A stretch of 5,666 bases of DNA, from assembly GCA_946480845.1 (NCBI GenBank), contig CAMLLJ010000177.1:1-5666 (forward strand), given 5' to 3'. The notes beneath the pieces were generated by a model. That model made no database searches and was not told where the DNA came from. It saw only the letters and a program-made list of their open reading frames with translations. Within the stretch, counting starts at the first letter, position 1. Each line of letters opens with the position of its first letter. Of this stretch, positions 1 to 5,666 are shown piece by piece. The translations under genes and the position numbers were made by a program. Origin of the DNA: an uncultured Gemmatimonadota bacterium. Lineage in GTDB: Bacteria > Gemmatimonadota > Gemmatimonadetes > Gemmatimonadales > GWC2-71-9.

Positions 1-540
1 CCCGATTTCGCGGCAAGCGACCTCGACGTCATCCGCTCCCCGATCGACTTCCTCGGCATCAACTACTACACCCGGAGCGTGACTCGCGAGGCGCCGGAGG
101 TCCCCCTCCTCCGCGCCGCCCCCGTGCCGCAGGCCGAGCGGATCATCACCGCCACGGGCTGGGAAGTCTTTCCCGACGCGCTCACCCGGACGCTCGAATG
201 GGTGAAGCAGGAGTACGGGGACCTGCCGCTGTACGTCACCGAGAACGGCGCCGCGTTCTATGATGCCCCGTTCGCCATTGACGGGCGGGTGGACGACCCT
301 CTGCGCGTCGCGTACTACCGCTGGCACCTCGGAGCCGTCCACGCCGCGATGGAGCACGGAGTGGACGTGCGCGGGTATTTCGCCTGGTCCCTGCTCGACA
401 ACTTCGAGTGGAGTCTCGGCTACGCCAAGCGCTTCGGGCTCATCCACGTGAACTTCGCGACCCAGGAGCGGACGCTGAAGGCGAGCGCGCACCTCTACCG
501 CGAGGTCATCCGGACCCGAGGCCGCTGCCTGGCTCAATAG
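1..540 (+). CDS. GH1 family beta-glucosidase, C-terminal part (5' end outside window)
   Basis: This is the C-terminal 179 residues of a glycoside hydrolase family 1 enzyme, a retaining beta-glucosidase or related beta-glycosidase that releases sugars from the non-reducing end of beta-linked oligosaccharides. The frame is open from base 1, and DFLGINYYTRS (bases 46-78) is a conserved GH1 segment, so the true start lies upstream; the GTG at 79 is internal. YVTENG (bases 232-249) is the GH1 nucleophile motif, with the catalytic Glu at 241-243. DNFEWSLGYAKRFGL (bases 397-441) is the family's sugar-binding segment, where Glu and Trp contact the glycone hydroxyls. The TLKASAHLYREVI tail is typical of GH1 C-termini. 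Family members are about 440-460 residues, so roughly 260-280 residues are missing, including the NEP acid/base motif. The gene ends at TAG 538-540 and overlaps the convergent gene by 7 bp. The GH1 call is very secure; the exact substrate (cellobiose, other beta-glucoside, beta-galactoside) is not. Confidence 0.96.
   Translation, partial: PDFAASDLDVIRSPIDFLGINYYTRSVTREAPEVPLLRAAPVPQAERIITATGWEVFPDALTRTLEWVKQEYGDLPLYVTENGAAFYDAPFAIDGRVDDPLRVAYYRWHLGAVHAAMEHGVDVRGYFAWSLLDNFEWSLGYAKRFGLIHVNFATQERTLKASAHLYREVIRTRGRCLAQ
534..540. other. Convergent stop-to-stop overlap (7 bp)
   Basis: The + strand GH1 gene ends with TAG at 538-540. The - strand glycosidase-like gene ends with TGA on bases 534-536. 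The last codons of each gene are therefore read through the other's stop, and there is no space for a dedicated intrinsic terminator between them. I saw no hairpin followed by a T-run on either strand near the junction. Confidence 0.9.
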
Positions 541-3500
541 GGAAGCTCGACCGTGGCCGGCAGTCGCCGCACCCGCACCTCCCGGCCCCGCGGCGGCTGG
601 ATGACGATGCCCCCCGCTGGCACCCGCAGGCCCGCCGGAATGCGCACCGTGAGCTTTCCGCCGGATGCCCGTGCGGTGAACGCGAGCTCGCCTGAGGCCG
701 TGCGCAGGCCGCCGATCGAAAGCCCCTCCCCTTCCAGCCACTCCGCCGGCACACCGGCCAGCAGCACCAGCGCCGAATCGCGCTCGCGCTCGTAGGCGAA
801 CAGGTCGAGCGCCGAGCGGATGAAATCGGACGCGACCCAGGTATGCGGCATGTCGCCGATGAACCGGTTGATCCGCGGGTCCCGCCACACCACCTCGCCC
901 CACTGGTTCCACGCCACGGGGCGGCGGTCGCCCATGAGCTGGCGGGTGAGGCGGAGGGCACGGTCACGCCATCCGAGACGCACCAGCGCACCGACATTGC
1001 GCCATTCGTACGGGGTGTAAGCCTCCCAGGCCGCGGAGTCGCCCGGCACGGCGTCTCCCGGCGTCACCCCCGCCCTCGCGAACGCATGCTCGATGTACCG
1101 CGTGAACGTGGACTCCACCGCCGCGCGCGGCAGCGCGTCGAGCTCGCCCGCGGGATCGCCGGCGATCGTCGTCGAGGTCGGGTCGAGGTCGGCGAGATCG
1201 GCCGAGCCGGGAATGTACGGCACGGCGCGCCGCTCCTGCACCAGCGCGATCGAAGCGAGGAAGTGCCGCCGGAACCCGGCCGCCACGGAATCCCACCGCG
1301 CGGCCTCCGCGCGCTCCCCTGCGACGCGCGCGAGCCAGGCCGCGTCCTTGAAGCCGCGCAGCGCGAAGAAGTCGTCCCAGTACGAATGGACCGGCTGGGC
1401 CGAATAGCCCTCGTGGCTGATCGACGGCGGGAGCAGGCCGTAGTACACCTGGTCCGCTCCGCCCCGGTACTGCGGGGTGATGCGCTCGTGGCGCAGCGAG
1501 TCGAGGAAGATCGCGGCGCGCCGGGCAGCGGGCCAGAACTTCCGCGCGCTGGCGGTGTCGCCGGTCAGTCTCGCGTACTCGGCGATGAGGTAGATGAACT
1601 CGCCGCTGCTGTCGTGCTCGGGCACGGGGTCGGCGCCGCGCGCGTCCACACAGCAGGGGGCGCGGCCCGAGGGATACTGGTACGGGGCGAACCACTCGAT
1701 GAACTCGCGGACCTCGGCAGCGCGGCCGAGCCGGAGCAACGCGGTGGACGTCAGGGCGCCGTCCCGGATCCAGGAGCGCGCGTAGGCGCGGGACCCGGGC
1801 TGGATGGCCGGCCCGTCGCGATTGATCAGGATGTACGCGAGCGAGCTGCGAATGGCGCGTGCCAGGGTGTCCACCGCCGGCGGACCCCCGAGCGTGAGCC
1901 CGCCCAGCTCCCGGCGCCAGCTCGCGATCGCGTCAGCGAGCGCCGCCGCCGGCGCGCGCGCCACCGAATCCGCCGTCCGCTCGCGGTGCCCGCCGCCGAG
2001 CGGCAGCACGACGAAGACGTTCACGCTGTCGCGCGGAGCCAGCGTCACCGGGTAGGCCACGGCCACCGACGCGAGCGAGTCGGCATCGCCGGCCGAGCTG
2101 TCGCGCGGGACCTCGAGCGCGCGCAGGCGCTGGACGATGTCGCCGCCGCGGAACGGAGCCGCCGCGGCGAGCGGCGTCTCCGATGCGAGCCGGACCGCGC
2201 CCACGCCATTCACGCGGAGCCATCCGCCATCGCGGCTGGCGGTTCCGACCGACGCCGGCCCGCCCGGCACACCGAGGAACTGCCAGGAGGGATTCACCTG
2301 GAAGGGCCGGAGCGCGAGCATGAGCCCGGCGCGCTGCGCACGCGGCAGGCGATTGACGAGCCGGTAGCGCACCACGACGGCCGCGGCGGTGTCGCGCGCG
2401 GGAGCGCCGGCCGTTACCGCGAGCTCGAGCGTGGGCGTGCGCCAGCGCACCGTGGGGACCGGCAGGTCGCCGCCTTCGAGCGAGTGCGAGATCGCCGCAT
2501 CGTGCCAGGAGACGAAGCCGGAGTCGGTGCGCAGGAGCGGCTCGAGCGACGCGCCGCCCGCCGCCACCTCGACGGCGCCATCCTCGCTCATGAGCGCCTC
2601 GGCGCGGTCGCCCGAGGCGCCGACCACGGTCCAGTAGCTCTGCCGCCCGAGCAGGTAGCGCGGATACGCGCCGGGCGGCGCCCGCTGCGCGATCGCCTCG
2701 AGCATCGGCACCCGGCTCGACGACCAGGCGAGCGGCTGCACCGCCACTTCCCGGAGCCCCGCTCCAGCGCCCGCCCGGGGCGCGATGTCGAGCCGGAGGT
2801 GGCGCGCCTCCGCCTCGGGGAGCCGCAGGTAGTCGCGTGTCGAGGGATGCGCGACGCTGCGCAGTGTGTCCCACGCCCGGCCGTCGGACGACACCGCCAC
2901 GGCGTAGGAGGCGGGAAGCTGGCCGGGAGTCCAGTCCACCACCAGCCCGCCGAAAGTCCGCACCTGGCCAAAATCGACGGACACGCCGGCTCGACCGCCG
3001 GGTGCCGTGCGGAATGCGGTCAGCGTGTCGCCGTCTACCGCCGCGGACGGTGCGGCGCCCACGGCGCCGCCGGCACCGGACGCCTGCGGGGTTGCCGTGT
3101 ACTCGCGGACCGGCTCGCGCTCGGCGATGGTGAGCTCGTCGAGCAGGATCGTCCCCTTCCCGCCCGTGCCGGCGGTGATCGCGATCTCGATCGCCGCGGC
3201 GCGCTCGAGCACGCCGCCCCCGCGCGGGCCCCACGCGAACGACACCTGCCGGCGCGGGATCACGAAGCGCGTCCACTCCCGCGAGGGCGTGTAGTTGCGA
3301 CGCACCGACCACCAGACGTTGGCGCCCGTCGAGTCCACCAGCTTGAACTCGAGCGTGTTCGAGGGCGCCTCGCCGCGCACCCAGAACGAGATCTCGTAGT
3401 TCTCCGGCAGCGGCAGGTCGAGCGACCGCCGGACCACGGCGTACCCGCCCCGGCCATGGAAATCGACCTCGAGCCGCAGCGCCCCGCCGCTCCGTCCCGG

Positions 3501-3689
3501 CGCGGCGGCCGCGGCGATGCTCACGCCTTCGCCGGGCGCGGGCGTCCAGAGCGCCGGGTCATCGAACGAATCGATGATGCGGGCCTGCGCCGGAAGCGTG
3601 GAGGGCACACCGGCGAGCAGTGCCGCGAAGCATGCCCGCGCCGCGGCCCCGGCCTGCCGGCGCCGGACTGGCCTGGCTCGCTCCCTCAT
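534..3689 (-). CDS. Secreted discoidin-domain glycosidase-like protein with (alpha/alpha)6 catalytic domain
   Basis: A 1051-residue exported protein, probably a glycosidase acting on an extracellular or periplasmic glycan. Residues 1-36 are a signal peptide: Arg-rich n-region, hydrophobic core ACFAALLAG, and a likely cut after PAQA. Residues 37-192 resemble a carbohydrate-binding jelly roll (starts RIIDSFDD, ends ILLDELTIAE). Residues 193-320 look like a discoidin/F5-8C domain (AVDGDTLTAFRT, VDFGQVRTFGGLVVDW, YAVAVSSDGRAWDTL). Residues about 330-600 are beta-rich, like the sandwich preceding the toroid in GH15/65/94-type enzymes. Residues about 600-965 are helical with conserved-looking motifs: YARSWIRDGA (636-645), APCCVDARGADPVPEHDSSGE (start 677), ISHEGYS (757-763), SYWDDFFALRG (769-779), NQWGEVVWRDP (928-938), MPHTWVASDFIRSALD (947-962). 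A short beta domain closes it. The ATG at 3689 overlaps the permease stop (ATGA), has a Shine-Dalgarno 9 nt upstream, and puts the signal peptide at the N-terminus; the frame stays open to 4430, but that part is a shadow of the permease gene. Such proteins are often named 'coagulation factor 5/8 type domain protein'. I cannot assign substrate or GH family. Confidence 0.9.
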   Translation of the reverse strand: MRERARPVRRRQAGAAARACFAALLAGVPSTLPAQARIIDSFDDPALWTPAPGEGVSIAAAAAPGRSGGALRLEVDFHGRGGYAVVRRSLDLPLPENYEISFWVRGEAPSNTLEFKLVDSTGANVWWSVRRNYTPSREWTRFVIPRRQVSFAWGPRGGGVLERAAAIEIAITAGTGGKGTILLDELTIAEREPVREYTATPQASGAGGAVGAAPSAAVDGDTLTAFRTAPGGRAGVSVDFGQVRTFGGLVVDWTPGQLPASYAVAVSSDGRAWDTLRSVAHPSTRDYLRLPEAEARHLRLDIAPRAGAGAGLREVAVQPLAWSSSRVPMLEAIAQRAPPGAYPRYLLGRQSYWTVVGASGDRAEALMSEDGAVEVAAGGASLEPLLRTDSGFVSWHDAAISHSLEGGDLPVPTVRWRTPTLELAVTAGAPARDTAAAVVVRYRLVNRLPRAQRAGLMLALRPFQVNPSWQFLGVPGGPASVGTASRDGGWLRVNGVGAVRLASETPLAAAAPFRGGDIVQRLRALEVPRDSSAGDADSLASVAVAYPVTLAPRDSVNVFVVLPLGGGHRERTADSVARAPAAALADAIASWRRELGGLTLGGPPAVDTLARAIRSSLAYILINRDGPAIQPGSRAYARSWIRDGALTSTALLRLGRAAEVREFIEWFAPYQYPSGRAPCCVDARGADPVPEHDSSGEFIYLIAEYARLTGDTASARKFWPAARRAAIFLDSLRHERITPQYRGGADQVYYGLLPPSISHEGYSAQPVHSYWDDFFALRGFKDAAWLARVAGERAEAARWDSVAAGFRRHFLASIALVQERRAVPYIPGSADLADLDPTSTTIAGDPAGELDALPRAAVESTFTRYIEHAFARAGVTPGDAVPGDSAAWEAYTPYEWRNVGALVRLGWRDRALRLTRQLMGDRRPVAWNQWGEVVWRDPRINRFIGDMPHTWVASDFIRSALDLFAYERERDSALVLLAGVPAEWLEGEGLSIGGLRTASGELAFTARASGGKLTVRIPAGLRVPAGGIVIQPPRGREVRVRRLPATVELPY
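3582..3689 (-). other. Signal peptide of the large glycosidase-like protein
   Basis: Residues 1-36 have a basic n-region with several Arg (MRERARPVRRR), a hydrophobic stretch around ACFAALLAGV and a small-residue cleavage region STLPAQA before RIIDSFDD. This fits Sec export with signal peptidase I cleavage near residue 36. The RRRQA segment lacks the hydrophobic residues that normally follow a Tat twin-Arg, and Cys20 is not in a lipobox, so I infer neither Tat export nor lipidation. Confidence 0.8.
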
Positions 3690-4510
3690 CCCTTCACGCT
3701 CCCCGCCATGATGCCGCGCATGTAGTAGCGCTGCAGCGCCAGGAAGGCGAGCAGCACCGGCACCACCGTGACCACGGAGCCGGCCATCATCAGCTCGGTG
3801 TCCTGCACGTGCTCGCCGGAGAGGTTGGCGAGCGCGACCGGCAGCGTGTACTTCGCCTCGTCGCTCAGCACGATGAGCGGCCACATGAAGTCGTTCCAGG
3901 TGGTGAGGAAGGTCCAGATGGCAAGCGTGGCCAGGATCGGCGCGATCACCGGCAGCACGATGGAACGGTAGATCCGGAGCTCGCTCGCCCCGTCCACGCG
4001 GGCCGCGTCGAGCAGGTCGTCGGGGATGGCGGTGGCGTACTGGCGGATGAGGAAGATGCCGAAGATGCTGGCGAAGACCGGGATCATGACCCCCCAGTAG
4101 GTATTCACCAGGCCCAGCTGCTTCATGAGCAGGAAGAGCGGCAGCATGGCCACCTGCGCCGGGATGACCAGCCCGGCGCCGAGCACGCGGAAGACGCCGT
4201 CCCTCCCCCGGAAGCGCAGCTTGGCGAAGGCGTAGCCGGCCATCGAGTTGACCACGAGCGACACCGCGGTGGCCGTGATGGCGATGAGCGCGCTGTTGAG
4301 CAGGTACCGGCGCATGTTGAGCGTGGTGAAGACCGAGCGGTAGTGCTCGAAGGTCACCTCCGCCGGGAAGAGCTTCGGCGGAGAGGTCATCGCCTCGCCT
4401 GGCTTCATCAGCGACGCCGAGATCATCCACACCATCGGGAGCAGCGCCAGCGCGGCGCCCGCGAGGAGCGCCAGGTAGAGGACGACGCGCCCTGCCGTGC
4501 CGCGCCTCAT
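3686..4510 (-). CDS. Carbohydrate ABC transporter permease, MalG-type (CUT1 family)
   Basis: A 274-residue inner-membrane permease subunit of a binding-protein-dependent sugar importer, pairing with the MalF-type subunit encoded just upstream. About six membrane segments are visible, near residues 8-32, 70-97, 107-130, 138-157, 184-206 and 243-262. The EAA loop that docks on the ATPase is at about 167-191 (LDAARVDGASELRIYRSIVLP), with the conserved Gly and the terminal Leu-Pro. The C-terminus RYYMRGIMAGSVKG is the characteristic MalG-type ending, and the length is normal for the family. The ATG at 4510 overlaps the stop of the upstream permease (ATGA, 4507-4510), and no strong Shine-Dalgarno is visible, so translation probably depends on coupling. 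Its own TGA at 3686-3688 overlaps the ATG of the glycosidase-like gene. The family is secure; the transported sugar is not readable from the permease. Confidence 0.97.
   Translation of the reverse strand: MRRGTAGRVVLYLALLAGAALALLPMVWMISASLMKPGEAMTSPPKLFPAEVTFEHYRSVFTTLNMRRYLLNSALIAITATAVSLVVNSMAGYAFAKLRFRGRDGVFRVLGAGLVIPAQVAMLPLFLLMKQLGLVNTYWGVMIPVFASIFGIFLIRQYATAIPDDLLDAARVDGASELRIYRSIVLPVIAPILATLAIWTFLTTWNDFMWPLIVLSDEAKYTLPVALANLSGEHVQDTELMMAGSVVTVVPVLLAFLALQRYYMRGIMAGSVKG
3699..3704 (-). promoter_or_regulatory. Shine-Dalgarno site for the large glycosidase-like gene
   Basis: On the - strand GGGGAG lies 9 nt before the ATG at 3689, inside the last codons of the upstream permease. It supports this start over any start further upstream in the same open frame. 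The ribosome could also re-initiate through the ATGA overlap. Confidence 0.6.
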
Positions 4511-5412
4511 GGCCGCTGCATCCGCCGCTCGACGCGAAGCTGCAGCAGCGTCCAGCCGAAGATGACCAGGAAGAGTACGAAGGCGATCGCGGCTGCCGCG
4601 CCCATCCGCCACCAGCGGAACCCCTCCTCGTACATGAACAGCACCAGGCTCGTGGTGCTCCTGAGCGGGCCGCCGCTGGTCATCACGTACGGCTCGGCGA
4701 AGAGCTGGAAGTACCCGATCATGGTGACCACGCCGACGAAGAAGAACGTGGGCGCGAGCGTCGGCAGGGTCACGTGGCGGAAGCGCCGGAGCGGGCCGGC
4801 GCCGTCGAGGTCGGCCGCCTCGTAGAGCTCGTCGGGGATCGACTGCAGGCCCGCGATGAAGATCAGCATGTTGTAGCCGAAGTTCTTCCACGCGGCCATG
4901 AGGATGATGGCGGGCATCGCCCAGCGGGGATCGCCGAGCCAGTCTATGGGCCCGATACCAAGGAAGCCGAGGGCGTAGTTGAGGAGCCCGTACTGGGGGT
5001 GGTAGAGGTAGCGCCAGACGATGGCCACGGCGACGAGCGTGGTGACGAACGGCACGAAGTAGATGGTGCGGAAGAGTCCCTTGAGCCGGACGGCCTTTGC
5101 GTTGACGAGCAGCGCGGCACCCAGCGAGACCGCCACCGTGAGCGGCCCGCCGACCAGCGCGAAGTAGAAGGTGTTGCGCAGCGCGGTCCAGAAGACCGGG
5201 TCCTGCACCAGCCCGCGATAGTTGCGCAGCCCGACGAAGCGGGCATTGGCCGGGTCGGCCACGGCATAGATGTCGAAATCGGTCACGCTCAGCAGGAACG
5301 ACGCGAGGACGGGGAGGAAGAAGAAGGCGCCGATGAGGAGCAGCGCCGGCGCGATGAACCACCAGCCGGCGCGGGAGACTGCCGCTTCGCTCGTCCGGTC
5401 CGCGCCGCTCAT
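4507..5412 (-). CDS. Sugar ABC transporter permease, MalF-type (CUT1 family)
   Basis: A 301-residue inner-membrane permease that forms the transmembrane channel of a sugar importer together with the MalG-type partner encoded next. Membrane segments are visible near residues 17-43, 76-104, 114-136, 165-190, 218-243 and 269-292. The EAA motif facing the ATPase is at about 198-217 (YEAADLDGAGPLRRFRHVTLP). A short cytoplasmic N-terminus, the first helix with APALLLIGAFFFLPV, and the PYVMTSGGPLRSTTSLVLFMYEEGF segment (from 241) are typical of MalF/UgpA/LacF-like CUT1 permeases, which handle oligosaccharides or glycerol phosphates. The ATG at 5412 overlaps the stop of the upstream gene (ATGA, 5409-5412) and has GGAGG four nt upstream, which supports this start. 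No ATPase gene lies in the window; CUT1 systems often share one ATPase encoded elsewhere. Confidence 0.97.
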   Translation of the reverse strand: MSGADRTSEAAVSRAGWWFIAPALLLIGAFFFLPVLASFLLSVTDFDIYAVADPANARFVGLRNYRGLVQDPVFWTALRNTFYFALVGGPLTVAVSLGAALLVNAKAVRLKGLFRTIYFVPFVTTLVAVAIVWRYLYHPQYGLLNYALGFLGIGPIDWLGDPRWAMPAIILMAAWKNFGYNMLIFIAGLQSIPDELYEAADLDGAGPLRRFRHVTLPTLAPTFFFVGVVTMIGYFQLFAEPYVMTSGGPLRSTTSLVLFMYEEGFRWWRMGAAAAIAFVLFLVIFGWTLLQLRVERRMQRP

Positions 5413-5666
5413 CGCGCCTCCGCGGCCTGGCGCCCGGCCTCGGCGAGCTCGCGCTCGAGGATCCAGCGCCGCTTCTCGAGGATCCGGTCCACGTCCGCGT
5501 CGAGGTCCGCCAGCGCCCGGGGCACCGGGGTTCCACCGCGCACCACGTTTTCGCCGGTCTCGAAGACCCTGGTGACGATCAGCTCGATCTCCGGCACCGC
5601 CGGAAGTGGCTCGACGCGCTGGAGCTGCTCCCAGAAGGTGCGCGCGTGCGCGTCCCCGATCAGCGC
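5409..5666 (-). CDS. Probable ABC transporter extracellular sugar-binding protein, C-terminal 85 residues
   Basis: The frame is open from the right edge of the window and ends at TGA 5409-5411; the GTG at 5597 is internal. The visible part begins ALIGDAHARTFWEQLQRVEP and continues through PEIELIVTRVFETGENVV, RGGTPVPRALADLDADVDRIL and a charged helical tail. This pattern (a Trp-containing helix, a short strand, then a helix ending near ALADLDADVDRILEKRR) resembles the C-terminal lobe of MalE/UgpB-like solute-binding proteins, which capture sugar outside the inner membrane and deliver it to the permeases. Its position directly before MalF- and MalG-type genes, joined by an ATGA overlap, fits the usual binding protein-permease-permease order. 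The N-terminal signal or lipobox and the ligand pocket lie outside the window, so the call rests on context plus the tail. An 11-bp repeat in the tail is listed separately. Confidence 0.8.
   Translation of the reverse strand, partial: ALIGDAHARTFWEQLQRVEPLPAVPEIELIVTRVFETGENVVRGGTPVPRALADLDADVDRILEKRRWILERELAEAGRQAAEAR
5417..5421 (-). promoter_or_regulatory. Shine-Dalgarno site for the MalF-type permease
   Basis: On the - strand GGAGG lies 4 nt before the ATG at 5412, within the final codons of the upstream gene. The spacing is slightly short, but the core is perfect, and it fixes the start of the permease. Confidence 0.6.
5454..5485 (-). repeat. 11-bp direct repeat with 21-bp period inside the binding-protein tail
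   Basis: CTCGAGGATCC occurs at 5454-5464 and again at 5475-5485, exactly 21 bp (seven codons) apart. On the coding strand it specifies Ile-Leu-Glu twice, in RILEKRRWILERE. The spacing equals one helical heptad, so it most likely reflects an amphipathic helix at the protein's C-terminus rather than a mobile or regulatory repeat. Confidence 0.6.

Noticed and set aside
500..600. A possible shared terminator hairpin between the convergent genes
   Set aside because: The region is fully coding on one or both strands. I found no stem followed by a T-run in either direction.
3627..3635. Cys20 of the glycosidase-like protein as a lipobox cysteine
   Set aside because: The residues before it (AARA) do not fit the Leu-Ala/Ser-Gly/Ala-Cys pattern, and the Cys precedes the hydrophobic core instead of following it.
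843..3725. A 960-codon open frame on the + strand, antisense to almost all of the glycosidase-like gene
   Set aside because: Its translation is Arg/Ala/Gly/Pro/His-rich without recognisable motifs, signal or domain pattern. In high-GC genes the antisense frame stays open because the sense strand rarely uses codons that read as stops in reverse. The - strand frame carries clear domain motifs throughout.
3690..4430. Extension of the glycosidase-like frame upstream to 4430, giving a 1298-residue protein
   Set aside because: The extra 247 residues are a low-complexity His/Arg/Ala/Gly-rich shadow of the MalG-type permease. Starting at 3689 gives an N-terminal signal peptide, a Shine-Dalgarno site and an ATGA overlap.
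3620..4825. A 401-codon + strand open frame antisense to both permeases
   Set aside because: The product is mostly His/Arg/Glu/Gly-rich with no family motifs. It is an antisense shadow of genes with clear membrane segments and EAA motifs.
4511..5536. Extension of the MalG-type permease frame upstream to 5536, suggesting a 616-residue fusion
   Set aside because: The upstream portion is an Arg-rich shadow of the MalF-type permease, which is itself complete in another frame. The MalG-type protein has normal length from the ATG at 4510.

Overview
The window is high in GC, with coding frames strongly biased to G or C at third positions. It is almost completely filled by five protein-coding genes: one partial gene on the + strand at the left edge, and four genes on the - strand. 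The organism is a high-GC, probably Gram-negative, soil- or sediment-type heterotroph. The secretion signal ending in a Pro-Ala-Gln-Ala site and the large discoidin-containing glycosidase would suit Gemmatimonadota or Acidobacteriota, but that placement is an inference from style, not from a marker gene.

Layout. Positions 1-540 (+) hold the C-terminal part of a family GH1 beta-glucosidase, including the catalytic nucleophile motif. It is convergent with a - strand operon and overlaps its last gene by 7 bp at the stop codons. Read in transcription order (right to left), the operon contains: the C-terminal 85 residues of a protein best read as an ABC sugar-binding protein (5666-5409, partial); a MalF-type sugar ABC permease (5412-4507); a MalG-type sugar ABC permease (4510-3686); and a 1051-residue secreted multidomain protein (3689-534). 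The last protein has a signal peptide, a carbohydrate-binding-like jelly roll, a discoidin (F5/8 type C-like) domain, a beta-sandwich and an (alpha/alpha)6-type catalytic domain. All three junctions in the operon are 4-bp ATGA stop/start overlaps, so the genes look translationally coupled. No ATPase gene, regulator, RNA gene, mobile element or CRISPR is visible, and there is no intergenic space of any size.

How the genes may work together (inference): the large secreted protein would trim or debranch an extracellular or periplasmic glycan. The binding protein and the two CUT1-type permeases would import the released oligosaccharide, powered by an ATPase encoded elsewhere. The GH1 enzyme would hydrolyse beta-linked gluco-oligosaccharides to monosaccharides. 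The least understood part is the large glycosidase-like protein, whose activity cannot be named from the sequence. Its only two cysteines after the signal peptide are adjacent to each other and lie near the putative active site.
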